NCBI GenBank assembly: GCA_014607495.2
Contig: CP053170.1
Span: forward strand, 434,001-498,000
Length of the DNA stretch: 64,000 nt
Source: Carposina sasakii
Lineage: Eukaryota > Arthropoda > Insecta > Lepidoptera > Carposinidae
Direction: 5' to 3'
Under the pieces are notes generated by a model, which was given only the letters and a program-made list of their open reading frames with translations, was not told where the DNA came from and searched no databases. Shown here in pieces: positions 32,099-42,140 of this stretch. The translations under genes and the position numbers were made by a program. Within the stretch, counting starts at the first letter, position 1; each line of letters begins with the position of its first letter.

Positions 32099-34345
32099 TT
32101 ATGTATTGTATTTCTTCAGGTCTTTTATGTGGGCGGTCTTGATCTTCCTGTTGTCTTTTATTAAAAATATCACTGGCGACTTTTTCTGGATTATCGTGTA
32201 TGGACCGGCGAATTTTGGTGCTAGTTTTGCGCAGAAGTTTTTGTTGCTATTGGATAGCGTGAAGTTCCTCTTTAGGACCTTGTCTCCTATTTCCGGTTTC
32301 CATTCTCTTCTCTTCATATCGTAGTATTTTTTTTGATTTGTTGACGCTCTTTGTTGGTTATTCTTCACCACTTCATATACTTTCCCCATATCTTGTCTTT
32401 TCGATATTGCTGGCATCGGGAATCCGTTTCTATCTCCTGGATTTCTTAACTCTCTTCCGAATAGTAGAAATGCTGGTGTATATTTGGTCTTGCCCTTGCG
32501 TGAACGTGGTAAAGGTCCGATTATGTCTGTTGAGGTTTTCTGCCGTGGTTCTGTGGCGTTGCTTACGTACACTGTACCGGCTTTTTTCTCTTGCGATGGT
32601 TTGTTTTTCTGGCATACTTTGCACTTTTGGACGTATTTGGTCACTTCCCGGTACATTCCTGGCCAATAATAGCACTGTGCTATTTTTTTGAGTGTCTTTG
32701 CTGCGCCGGTGTGTCCTGCGCTCGGGTCATCGTGGTTTTCCTTTAGTATATCTGCTTTCTCTTGATCCTGGATGCACAGTTTCCATTCTGAATTAGCTGC
32801 TATTTTACATCCATAGGCGTTTTTGTCTATTTTCTTATAAAGCTTTCCTTCACTTATGCGGAATTCTGGGAATTTGTTCTTATTTTGTTCTACTTTAGAA
32901 AGTTTATTCGTGTACCAGTCAGCGGTTTCCCTATTGATTGCGTACACCGGGTTTCTGGATATTTCGTCCGCTTTTTTATTTTTCTTTTTCCTTTCTGGCG
33001 TGATTTGTTCATTTTTTATAATTATCTCTGGGTTGGTTTCTGCTTCTAGGATTGATATTTTTGCTCCCAGACGTTTCAGTATGTCCATTCCGATAATTAT
33101 TACGTTGGTTGTTGGTATTACGTGCATCTTGTGTGTGATTATTTTCCCTTTTATCTCCATTTCCACCGTAATACTCTCGTTAATGGTTATTTTAGACCCG
33201 TCTGCTAGTCTCACTATGTTGTCGTTTCCCGTTTTGTTTCTCGTATGCCCTCCCCATTGTTCATATATCTGTTTATTTATGTATGAACATGTTGACCCTG
33301 TGTCTATGAGAGCTTCATAGGGTTTTTCTTGCACCTTCACGGTTACGAATATTCGGTTGTCTCGGTTGGGGCCTTTCTCTGTGGTATAGGCCTTTATTGC
33401 TTTGTCCTTTCTGGGGCCTCCTCTGCAACAATTTCTGCTCATTCGTCCCAATATGCCGCAGTAACTGCAAAAGATTTTCTTACGTCCTCTGCATTCTCTG
33501 TAAGAGTGGCCTTGCTTTCCGCAGCTCCAGCAACATGTTTCTGGGTTATAGTTCGGGTTGATCTTTTGTGTTGCCGCATTTGAGTCTTCTTTCCTCGGGT
33601 AACTTACAGATGGCGGATATCTCCTTTCTTGTGGCTGCTTGTTCCAATTCTGAGCTTGTTCGTTATATGTTCTGTATTTTTCTTCATTTATGCTTTCGAA
33701 TTCTTTTGCCATTGTGATGAGTTCTCTCAATCTTTTAAATTCTTGCTTCTTTATGTAAAGTTTGTAATTTGCGTGCATATTTTCGTATATCCTATCGAGT
33801 TGTTCTTGTTCTGTCATATTTCCGAAACGTCTTATCATTGTTTGTATGTCTATGATGTATTCTGTAAATTTTTCGTTGAACTTCTGTTTCCTGGCGATTA
33901 TGGCTTCCTGCAGTTTACTCGCGTAGTTGCATGGGAAGTAATGCACTTTGAAATCTTCTGCGAAGTCTTCATACGACGTCCAGGAATTCTGGTTGTTTCT
34001 GTACCACTGTAATGTTTTCCCCTTAAATAGCTGTATCAGGGCGGGTGGTAGTTTCTCTTTCTCTATTTCTCTGGTTGTCATCAACTCCTCCAGGCTTTCT
34101 AGAAATTCTATTGCACAGTTTGTTCCGTCGAAGTATATTTTCCATGCTTCTACTATTTGTGTTATGTCTTTTTCTGGTGCCATTTTTGATTTTATTGTTA
34201 TGGTGTCTCCGGGAGATTTACGTATGTCTTCGACTACTATCTTGCGCAGCTCGTCTACTGTTGAGCCTTCGGTCGGTATGCCTCTTGACTGTGCCTCTTC
34301 TACTAGTTGTGTTTTTCTAAGACCGTATATCCACGACGTGGACAT
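32099..34345 (-). CDS. Gag-protease-partial integrase fusion, no RT
   Basis: 748 residues from the ATG at 34345. Order: SAP-like segment (8-40, YGLRKTQLVEEAQSRGIPTE); gag helical domain (60-220); CCHC knuckle 272-286 (CWSCGKQGHSYREC) and a second Cys cluster 293-306; aspartic protease with ALIDTGS (D348). Near residue 455 the frame jumps directly to KKADEISRNP, the end of RNase H. The integrase HHCC finger follows (H538, H545, C575, C578). The integrase core begins at TSTDIIGPLPRS, but near 619 it jumps to KYTPAFLLFGREL, skipping the rest of the catalytic core. Both gaps preserve the frame. It can plausibly supply capsid and protease but not copying or integration. Confidence 0.9.
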   Translation of the reverse strand: MSTSWIYGLRKTQLVEEAQSRGIPTEGSTVDELRKIVVEDIRKSPGDTITIKSKMAPEKDITQIVEAWKIYFDGTNCAIEFLESLEELMTTREIEKEKLPPALIQLFKGKTLQWYRNNQNSWTSYEDFAEDFKVHYFPCNYASKLQEAIIARKQKFNEKFTEYIIDIQTMIRRFGNMTEQEQLDRIYENMHANYKLYIKKQEFKRLRELITMAKEFESINEEKYRTYNEQAQNWNKQPQERRYPPSVSYPRKEDSNAATQKINPNYNPETCCWSCGKQGHSYRECRGRKKIFCSYCGILGRMSRNCCRGGPRKDKAIKAYTTEKGPNRDNRIFVTVKVQEKPYEALIDTGSTCSYINKQIYEQWGGHTRNKTGNDNIVRLADGSKITINESITVEMEIKGKIITHKMHVIPTTNVIIIGMDILKRLGAKISILEAETNPEIIIKNEQITPERKKKNKKADEISRNPVYAINRETADWYTNKLSKVEQNKNKFPEFRISEGKLYKKIDKNAYGCKIAANSEWKLCIQDQEKADILKENHDDPSAGHTGAAKTLKKIAQCYYWPGMYREVTKYVQKCKVCQKNKPSQEKKAGTVYVSNATEPRQKTSTDIIGPLPRSRKGKTKYTPAFLLFGRELRNPGDRNGFPMPAISKRQDMGKVYEVVKNNQQRASTNQKKYYDMKRREWKPEIGDKVLKRNFTLSNSNKNFCAKLAPKFAGPYTIIQKKSPVIFLIKDNRKIKTAHIKDLKKYNT

Positions 34346-34562
34346 TCAAGTTGTAATATTTTTTTTTTGTTTGTTTTTGTTTCTGGATTATTATTTCGGG
34401 ATAATTTATTATTAAATTTACTTACGGGATTATTCCGGCCGGCACTTGAAACGCGGTTTTATTTTTTTGTGTTTTGTACAGCCCTGTCCCGTACTCTGTG
34501 TTCACTTATTTTCCCGTTTTTATGTTCGTGACCGGTGTCACTGGAACACTGAAAAACGCGTG

Positions 34563-34583
34563 AGTTAATTGAGTTGGGCGCCA
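34563..34583 (-). promoter_or_regulatory. Primer-binding site, tRNA-Lys type
   Basis: On the minus strand, a few bases after the LTR end, TGGCGCCCAACTC appears. The first 11 bases match the complement of a tRNA-Lys 3' end (GTTGGGCGCCA). This sets the element's direction. Confidence 0.75.
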
Positions 34584-34585
34584 AA

Positions 34586-35635
34586 TGTAACGCGGCGTAT
34601 TCCAAGGGATGAATTTGGGGTACGCCGGGCTACTCCCTATGACCCAGCCGGGGGGCTAGATTAGGGATTTCTGAGTGAACAGAGTTTGGGAGTCGGGATA
34701 GTGAGAGAAACACACGATACACATTCATTTACGTATAATCTTACTTTAGTTAGAGATCATCTGATACATAAGGTTACGTCAGTCACGGGACCTGACTATG
34801 GACGCGGTTTGTAACACTAGATTTAGTTAACAGGCGGAAGGCCAGACTAGACGAGAATTGCGGAGGGCAAGCTACAGGTTTATAATTACAATCACTTAGG
34901 TACATCCACTTATTCACGATCTAGACTATACCTAGCTTAGGGAAGTATCGGACTTCCCTCGGGAAACTAACTGGCGGGCTCGGTCGCGGTACGAGCGGAA
35001 TAACGGGATATACGCGGCGGGAGCGCGAGTTGGATGAGCGTCTACGGCGCGGGTATGAAACGTCCTGTCCACGGCTATGCCTGACGGTCAGAGAACCTGA
35101 CACGATCTTTACCCGAATCAAAGGTTCGCCTGACAGTCAGACGGCGTGGACTCGGTTATTCCGAGGACGTGCAAAAAGCGGGAATGCACCTTCGGCGTCG
35201 GTGACCCGTATCGCGGAACGTCCTGCACTAGTTGGATCTAATGGTTTCGGGGTCCTGACACGATCTTTACCCGAATCAAAGGTCCCTTTAACAACTAGAC
35301 GACTAGGGCTTTGCACCTGGCAAATTGAGGACGTGGGCATTCACCTCCGGTAGCTGACGCGGACGTGCAGAGGGCACTAACCACCGAACGTGAATGCTTG
35401 GCGCGCGGCTTTTCCAACTAGTTTTATTGCTTCGTTGGCGGCGGTCGGTAGCGGGGTGAGCGGGACGCGGTTGTCGCTCACGGGATGCGGGAATCGTCCG
35501 CGGGATGCGGGAGTCGCTTGCGGGATGCTGGCGGGGCGCGCGGTGTGCGGGCGGTGCTGCGTCCCCTCCGGTCTCTCGCCTCGTTCGCAGCTGTGACTCT
35601 GCAATCTCCCTTGTGACGTCGCTGGTGGCGTCACA
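34586..35635 (-). repeat. 5' LTR (right copy)
   Basis: 1050 bp, same ends and same length as the left copy, with no difference seen by eye. For minus-strand transcription this is the promoter-bearing LTR. Confidence 0.95.
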
Positions 35636-35742
35636 AAGCAATGATTAAGTATTTGAAACAATCGACAAGATTTCTTATCGATGGAACATTCAAAATTTGT
35701 CCGAAGTGTTTCAGTCAAGTTTACACTATTCATGCAGGTACT

Positions 35743-36564
35743 ATGTGGAAATTACATACTTTCATCACATCAGACATCAGACATAACAGGCCTCTGTAGG
35801 CCGTATTGAACCGTGTCTGGCAACATGAAGAGCACGCGTAAAATTGCAACTCACCAGATAATAATGAAAGTAGCACCCTTGCACTTGTCCCTTCGATCCA
35901 CAAATCGTGATTCCTGGCCAAAGCCGTGTGCTGAGTCTGTTCATCGTTACCCTAGCTCACAGAAAACAGAGTGGTCTATGCCCTAGCTTGACCATCATAA
36001 TAATGTATAGGCTGTTTTTAAAATGAGTGACATATTTTAGACACGAGATTAGGTAGGTAATTAGAAAAAACTTTTACTATGGGACCAACTATGAAATCAT
36101 GAAAAAAAAACTTCTGTTCCAAACTTGAATACCTACTGCACTAAAATGTATGAAACAGCGGGATTCCTTTCGCGGTTTCGGAGTTGGTCCATAGTAGGTT
36201 GTTTCTATTTACCTACAATATCATGATTTTGATGTTTTTTCGTTATTTTTGTATTTATTGGTACCTGTACCTGAATGCTTGTTCGCTTACTACCTACCTA
36301 CCGATTAAAGTCACATTATTACAATTAAGATTTTTTATATTCAATGTACCTACCTATAAAAAATGAAGAAAGAAAAAAAAATACTGTTCCATACAATCTT
36401 GAATAATTACTGCACTGAAATGTATGGAACAGCTGATTTATTTTTCACAATTTCGGAGTTGGCCTCATAGTGAAAGTTGTTTCTTTTTACCTACCTAGTT
36501 AAGTGTCAAAAGCAAATCACTAATTCTAGAAAGACCTTATACTATAACTAAAATGTTCTCTTGA
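35743..36564. repeat. Non-coding with a 120-bp direct duplication
   Basis: Segments near 36105-36205 and 36385-36490 share cttgaatacctactgcacta-type and atgtatg(g/a)aacagc, tttcggagttgg and agttgtttct(a/t)ttta words in the same order about 285 bp apart. No gene. The stretch 35743-36080 shows nothing recognised. Confidence 0.55.
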
Positions 36565-37859
36565 GATAAATGTACCCGAAATGTATAAATATTTCGCAGT
36601 ACTCATGTATATGTCACTCAATCCTCGAGGGCATATACCTGAGTACTGGACAACGAACATCTTGGGCATGCCTGAATTTCGTCTCCTTATGTCCAGGAAC
36701 AGATTCCAGATGCTTACTCTTTTCCTGCATTTAGTGGATAATGAGTATATCTCAAATGAGACTCGTAGCTACGAGAGAAAGGTAGCAAAAATTACCCTTT
36801 ACTCGAGTACTGTAATGAAAAGTTCTGCGGGTTATATACCCCGAATAAGCACCGAGTCTTGACAAGTCTTTGCTTTTATATAAGGAACGCCTTAGCTGGG
36901 TACAGTGCATACGCACTAATGCGGCTCGCTTCGGGATCAAAAGTTTTGAAATCTGCGAAGCAACAACTGGTTACATGCTAAGGTGCCGTTATATGCCAGT
37001 AAAAATTCCGCGATGCACGAGGCACCCATCCATAGATTTGCAGCCTCTACTTAGAAAGTAGTGCTGAAACTTATGGAGGGGTTTCTCGATGCAGGCCATT
37101 GTCTAGTAATGGATAACTGGTATAACCAGTTGCCCCTTACTAGATATTTGAAGCAACGCGGACAGACCACATTGGCACGCTGAACAGGCGGTAGCGGCGC
37201 CATGTCCCCGCTCGGATAAAAAATTGCAAAGAGGATGAGGAGCGTGGTCGTCATGTAAACTGTCATTTTGGTGACTTGAGTCTCACGGTCTGGAAAGACG
37301 TAAAACTGATCGCCCGGCAGACGTGCAGGCGAGGACATGTACAAACCAGTCACCGTTTCTGAGTACAACAAATACGTGGGCGGCGTAGATCTTAAGGATC
37401 AGAAGTTGAAAGACTACAGAATCTGGGTATTCGTTTCATATACGGACTACGTAAATTTGATCATGTTTCTCATTTTTGCAAAGAGTTAAAATGGCTCCCG
37501 ATTCGTTTTCGCCGGAATACTCGTATACTCACACTCTTATTTAAGATATTAAATTTTCCATTAGCACCTCAATATTTGAGGCAGAGATTTGAATATCTTT
37601 TCTCTAGGCCTCTTAGAGCTGCGACTGCTTCGCTATTATCAACTCCCCGTCATAATTCTGGTGCCTACGGCTATTCCTTTTCGGTGCATGCAAAAGAGTC
37701 AAAAATCTCACTCGATAACACGTTAAACGCCGATAGAAAAAAATAAAAATCGTAAAAATACTTTTGGTCGTAATTTGTTTATTATGTTACGATACGTATA
37801 GAAAATAAGTTTTATTCAATTCTGTACATGGGTTACATAGTTACAGTCAAATACATAGC

Positions 37860-37884
37860 TGAGGTCACCGGTGCACCCCATGGC
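37860..37884 (+). repeat. Left subterminal repeat of piggyBac
   Basis: Reads gaggtcaccggtgcacccc then atggcg. It matches the two right copies (40201-40225 and 40244-40268) and lacks their full palindrome ggtcaccggtgacc by one change. Candidate transposase-binding site. Confidence 0.7.
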
Positions 37885-38052
37885 GCACAAATACAGAAAA
37901 TATATTTTCCGGTACCCGGCGCCGCGCCGGCCACCCCGCCGGCCACCCGCTACACCAGTAGTGCGCTCGCGCTTACGGTGATAGAACGTGTGTTACTAGA
38001 TCAATTACGTTCCTACTATCTTAGCTGTCATCATTTTCTTATTGAATAGTTA

Positions 38053-39798
38053 ATGTGCGAGCCTTTAGATATGGATTTAGCTATGGAGGACTTCGAATTT
38101 ACGCAGGATGAATGGAAGCAAATCAACGCGTTAGAAATTTCTTTTTCGATCGCTTCTATAAACAATGACGCTCTCGTAGAATCGGATAGTGAACCCATGC
38201 AATTACCGAAAAAGAAAAGACGTTTGGTTATCGCAAGTGATAGTAATAGTGACAGTGAGTCGGCTGAAAATTTTGTTGCCGCCAATATATCGCAAAATGA
38301 CCGTATTTCCTCAAAATGGTCGAGGCCAAAAAGACGACAGCCATCAGTGATTCCTTTCACCGAGTTCGAGGGTATGAAACCTCCATATTCTAATTTGCTG
38401 AAAGAAGCTGGCCCTGACCAGTATTATGATCTATTGGTGCCTGAAGAAATTCTTGAAATGATTGCTGAGCAGACAAATTTGTTCGCAAGTCAAAACATCA
38501 CAGCCAGGCAAACAAAGCCTGGATCAAGGTCTCATTCATGGAAGCCAACAAACAAGACAGAAATAAAACAGTTTCTTGGGCTGGTCTTGTTTATGGGCGT
38601 AGTAAAGCTGCCGAAATTAGCTTATTATTGGAGCAAAGACAAGATACTTGGACAAACTTTTCCAGCCACCGTTATGAGTAGGAACCGCTTCGAGTTACTA
38701 CTGCAATACCTACACTTTAGCGACAATTTATCTGTCGACAGAAACGATCGTATTGCCAAAATAAGACCTTTAATCGATGCTCTCAATGCTACTTTCCAGA
38801 AATATTATTCGCCTAAAGAAGATGTTTGTGTGGATGAAAGCCAAGTACCTTTCAGAGGTGGAATAATATTCAGGCAATACAATAAAAGTAAGCGACACAA
38901 GTATGGCATGAAGCTATTTAAGTTATGTACTGTTCCCGGATATACTTGCAAACTTAATTTGTATAGTGGGAAAAACATTGACGCAATAAATACTACGCCA
39001 ACAAATGTGGTGATGGCACTATGTGAAAATATATTTGACAAAGGACACACGCTAGCAACTGATAATTGGTACACTAGCTTGCAACTGGCTTATCGGTTAT
39101 TGGAGAAGCAAACCCATTTAATTGGCACATTGCGAAAAAACAGAAGAGGATTGCCTAAGGCTGTTGTTGATTCGAAACTGCAAAAAGGTGAAACAATGGC
39201 TATGGAGAATGAAGATGGAGTAACAGTGCTTAAATGGAAAGATAAGAGGGACGTGCTTATGCTGTCGACAAAGCATTCCGACAAAATTGCTGTGGTGGTG
39301 AAAAAAGGCAAACAGATTCGTAAACCAAAAGTTATTTTGGATTATAATAAATCGAAAGGGTCTGTAGACATGAGTGACCAGATGGGTGCCCATTCTTCGC
39401 CATTGCGGAAAACCGTAAAATGGTATAGAAAATTGGCAATAGAACTACTTCTAAATACGGCAGTTGTAAATGCTTGGGTCATGTACAATGAAAATAAGCA
39501 GAGCAAATCTTCAATTGTCGACTTTAGGAGGGCTCTCATAAATTATTTGACTCGGCCAGCAGATTCCCAAGAAATAATTATCAATGAAAGACCTAAAAGA
39601 CTCAAGCATGTTCTAAAATTAAAGGAAGGAAAAGTAAGAGACACGCGTCGTTTTTGCGTGCAATGTTATAAAGATTCAGTACAGGAATTTGGTCGTAAAG
39701 TAGCTAAGAATAAAGCTAAGAAAGTGAGTACGTACTGTGTGCAATGTAAGGGGGAGCCTCACTTTTGTCTAAAATGTTTCAATTATGTCCATCGCTAA
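38053..39798 (+). CDS. piggyBac-like transposase, intact
   Basis: 581 residues (ATG at 38053; MDLAMEDFEFT at 38071 is an alternative start). The acidic N-terminus is followed by the DDE_Tnp_1_7 domain. Catalytic aspartates by alignment with the family: D261 (VDESQVPFRGG), D337 (ATDNWYTSLQLAYRL) and D439 (GSVDMSDQM). Lys-rich segments follow. The C-terminal cross-brace Cys finger (about 531-580) has FCVQCYKDS, YCVQCKGEPHFCLKCF and VH. Length is normal for piggyBac (about 590). No stop or frameshift. The enzyme excises and inserts at TTAA-like sites. Polyadenylation signals aataaa follow near 39965-39997. Likely a recent arrival. Confidence 0.95.
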   Translation: MCEPLDMDLAMEDFEFTQDEWKQINALEISFSIASINNDALVESDSEPMQLPKKKRRLVIASDSNSDSESAENFVAANISQNDRISSKWSRPKRRQPSVIPFTEFEGMKPPYSNLLKEAGPDQYYDLLVPEEILEMIAEQTNLFASQNITARQTKPGSRSHSWKPTNKTEIKQFLGLVLFMGVVKLPKLAYYWSKDKILGQTFPATVMSRNRFELLLQYLHFSDNLSVDRNDRIAKIRPLIDALNATFQKYYSPKEDVCVDESQVPFRGGIIFRQYNKSKRHKYGMKLFKLCTVPGYTCKLNLYSGKNIDAINTTPTNVVMALCENIFDKGHTLATDNWYTSLQLAYRLLEKQTHLIGTLRKNRRGLPKAVVDSKLQKGETMAMENEDGVTVLKWKDKRDVLMLSTKHSDKIAVVVKKGKQIRKPKVILDYNKSKGSVDMSDQMGAHSSPLRKTVKWYRKLAIELLLNTAVVNAWVMYNENKQSKSSIVDFRRALINYLTRPADSQEIIINERPKRLKHVLKLKEGKVRDTRRFCVQCYKDSVQEFGRKVAKNKAKKVSTYCVQCKGEPHFCLKCFNYVHR

Positions 39799-40200
39799 TA
39801 TGTTGATGCTATAAAAGGTTTATTATCTCATCTTTTACAGCATGTTTTGTCAAATATTATGGCTAATTATTTATATTTCTAATGGTTGTTTGTAATTATG
39901 CTTACTAATGAGAACTTTATTTTATTTTTCAGTAAAACTGATTTTTATGTTTGTATTTCATTAAAAAATAAAGACTGCTAATTTTCGTTTAAATAATAAA
40001 GACTAATTTGAATTATATATCCTGAATTTTTATTTTGATTACTTTTTTCGCTATCTTTCATTTTTTCAATTCCTTACAAGGTATGTTTGTCCCACTGCGC
40101 AGTATAGTTCTACAGCGCCGTGCCGGTCACGGAGTACGAATAAAGTAACAGTCAGTATGGCCGGCGGCGAGAAAAAGTAGTTTGAATATGACTATACGTT

Positions 40201-40268
40201 GAGGTCACCGGTGACCCCCATGGCGCTATGATAGAGGAAGGGTGAGGTCACCAGTGACCCCCATGGCG
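40201..40268 (+). repeat. Two right subterminal repeats of piggyBac
   Basis: gaggtcaccggtgaccccc then atggcg at 40201, and gaggtcaccagtgaccccc then atggcg at 40244, 43 bp apart. The first contains the perfect 14-bp palindrome ggtcaccggtgacc. Confidence 0.85.
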
Positions 40269-41090
40269 TTTAGCGTGATAAGAGACTGCAGGACGGTTGA
40301 AACATTCAATAATAAGTTAAAGGATCACTTTCATGCACTGACTGACTGATCGGTCTCAATTATCTGCTGAATTGTTGTGTTTTTTTTTTCCTATAGACAT
40401 ACTATATGTTATTATGTCTAACATTACTTTTATTATTTGATTGTTTGTATGTATCTATTTATGTATGAATATTTTATTTTTGTTTATTATAGTTACAACT
40501 TTTGGTTTTGCTTTGCTTTCTGGTATGCTGGAAGAAATCTCTTGCAGAGAGATAAGCACGCCTTTGTATGCATTCCTTTTGTAAATTTCTTTCTATTGAT
40601 TGTTATATTTCGTGTACAATAAAGAATGAGAATAAGTTGTCAATATACTTGTTGGAAAGGAAACGGGGGCTAAAATGGTATACAAAAGTTTTCAAAAGAC
40701 TGCTAAACGTCAGTATTTTGAACAGTTACATTATGTACCAAAAACATCCCGTCACCCGCGTTTTAACGCACAGGCAGTTCCGTTTTGCATTAGCGGAAGG
40801 ATTGTGCGAGCGGTTTCCCAGGGCACAGCCAGAGCGCCCAATACGGCAAGTACCGACATTTTTAGTCCGGCTGGATAATGTTACGGACCACTATCCAGTG
40901 CAAACCATACAGCACGTGCGGCGTCGTTGCGTGCGGTGTACAGCCCGTCAGATACCCAGGTAACGATTATGTGCCAGAAATGCCGTGCCCCATTGTGCAT
41001 TTGGGAGGTGCTGGTATAAATACCACACACTGCAGGTTTTGTGAGTCACTAGGTATTAGTTCTAAAAAAAAACTGTATTTTTTGTGAATC

Positions 41091-41698
41091 CGTATTTTTT
41101 TAGTGTAGATACACAAATATAGAACACAGCGAAAAGTGAAAAAAAATTGTTTTCGTTATACCTATACAGACAGAAACCCTCCGATATTCGTCAGATATGG
41201 AGTCAAACTTCCTTCGAGATCTTTGATGCTCTGTCTACCCTACAAGGGATACCACTAACTTTTGCTGGAGGCATATAATGTTATTGCGTACCTATACAAA
41301 CAGACTGAGCAAGCGCAGCCTGCGGCAAAAGCAAGTGACATATCGTCGCTGTCATATCAAAATGTCGTATGTTTTTTTTTTATTAGCTGTATGCGTTGTT
41401 TGGAACGTAATCTTCAATGTGTAAAAATATTTTATGGTGTTATATTACGAATATGGACTTTATTGTGTTAGTCCAAGTCTTATTTTGAATGATTTTGTCA
41501 ATTTATCTTATGTTTAACATACGACTTCTTGGGTAATAATTTTGACAGATAAGATATTTTGACGTTTGTCTGTTGCAACCGCGAAATGTAAGTTATTTTT
41601 ACTTGGGACTTTGCTTGTAACATCGTTGGCGTCCAAACGTTTTGAGGTTATAAGTAAATATAGTTAAAGGGTATCAGACCATTTATATAGGGGAAGAG
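41091..41698. other. Non-coding, nothing recognised
   Basis: AT-rich sequence right of the old piggyBac. Its right TIR was not identified here. Confidence 0.4.
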
Positions 41699-42140
41699 AG
41701 CGAGCACCAGCCTAAAGGTGGGTTCCTACGGTCCGTGATATTGCGGACCGACGCGCACGAGCGCGCACCACGGACCGTGGGAAACAGAGCGTCCGTGGTA
41801 ATGCAGACGCGTCCGTCTCGGTGCGTCTAGATCCGTGGTGATAAATGTAGGCGGACGCGGACCAGCCCGCACCGACACGCACCGTGGGATAGGGTCGTCC
41901 GTGGTAATTGCAGACACGTCCGTGGCGGTGCGCCCGATCCATGGCGAATGGATAGCTTCAGACGCGGTGCGCGCTCGTGCGTGCTCGTGCGGAGATGTCT
42001 GTAGGCGACCACATAAAAACTGACGACCATGTCGACGGCTGCATGGATGCAATAGCGATTGTGGTAGTATAGTAGTCTAATGGCATTTTTGAATACACTC
42101 GCCCATGAATACACTTCTGATTTTTTTAAACAGTAAGATA

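Larger units (their letters stand above)
30102..35635 (-). mobile_element. Complete non-autonomous gypsy-like LTR element
   Basis: 5534 bp bounded by two 1050-bp LTRs that I cannot tell apart by eye, and by the 4-bp duplication AAGC (30098-30101 and 35636-35639). Read on the minus strand: LTR, primer-binding site, one 748-aa gag-protease-partial-integrase frame, a T-rich (plus strand) 3' region, a purine tract and LTR. Reverse transcriptase and RNase H are absent, so it must be copied by another element's enzymes. Insertion is recent. Confidence 0.93.
29641..35742 (+). pseudogene. MULE-type transposase-like gene remnant, split by the LTR element
   Basis: Left of the LTR element, 29895-30010 encodes NLVNKGIDLITRLSQFDIKK and LYKLRNESQGAKNLTS. 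The frame reading EVFPYFRKKAM then runs into the insertion point. Right of it, from 35640, it continues KYLKQSTRFLIDGTFKICPK and FSQVYTIHAG, ending in a GTACTA donor near 35743. DGTFK...P..F.QLYTIH is the first-aspartate region of MULE-type transposases found in FLYWCH-linked insect proteins. Reading is in frame across the 4-bp duplication. About 29630-29730 also resembles a pogo N-terminal piece. The gene was already damaged before the LTR element arrived (stop near 30020). Confidence 0.6.
37719..40277 (+). mobile_element. Complete piggyBac-like element
   Basis: 2559 bp with 13-bp TIRs CACGTTAAACGCC (37719-37731) and, inward from the right, CACGCTAAACGCC (40277-40265). It is flanked by ATAA on both sides (37715-37718, 40278-40281) instead of the canonical TTAA. 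Subterminal gaggtcaccggtg...ccccatggcg repeats occur once near the left end and twice near the right. It carries an intact 581-aa transposase. Inserted in the LINE fragment. Confidence 0.93.
37409..40633 (+). mobile_element. CR1-like LINE 3' fragment carrying a complete piggyBac
   Basis: The LINE sequence itself is 37409-37714 plus 40282-40633; the rest is the nested piggyBac. It encodes LGIRFIYGLRKFDHVSHF, ELKWLPIRFRRNT and, after the insertion, RDCRTVETFNNKLKDHF, matching the copy at 8905-9661. It ends in an aataaagaatgagaat tail. The 6-bp direct repeat AAGTTG (37403-37408 and 40634-40639) is its target duplication, and the interrupted piggyBac frame reads through it. Confidence 0.88.
36565..41090 (+). 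pseudogene. Old piggyBac-like transposase gene split by a LINE
   Basis: Left part 36581-37408: YFAVLMYMSLNPRGHIPEYW, MSRNRFQMLTLFLHLVDN, RLSWVQCIRTNAARFGIKSF, MDNWYNQLPLTRYLKQRG (second aspartate region) and KYVGGVDLKDQKL (third aspartate region). These lie in several frames with stops. Right part from 40640 resumes with SIYLLERKRGLKWYTKVFKR and RLLNVSILNSYIMYQKHP, then a C-terminal Cys-rich piece (CVRC, CQKC). It is split at the AAGTTG duplication by the LINE at 37409-40633. It is a different piggyBac lineage from the intact copy nested inside, judged by sequence. Dead. Confidence 0.82.

Noticed and set aside
31803..34531. Long plus-strand frames rich in Phe, Leu and Cys
   Set aside because: They are antisense to the 748-aa gag-protease frame or lie in T-runs; composition artefacts.
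37051..37371. 106-residue minus-strand frame
   Set aside because: Antisense to the old piggyBac transposase, whose conserved motifs are on the plus strand.
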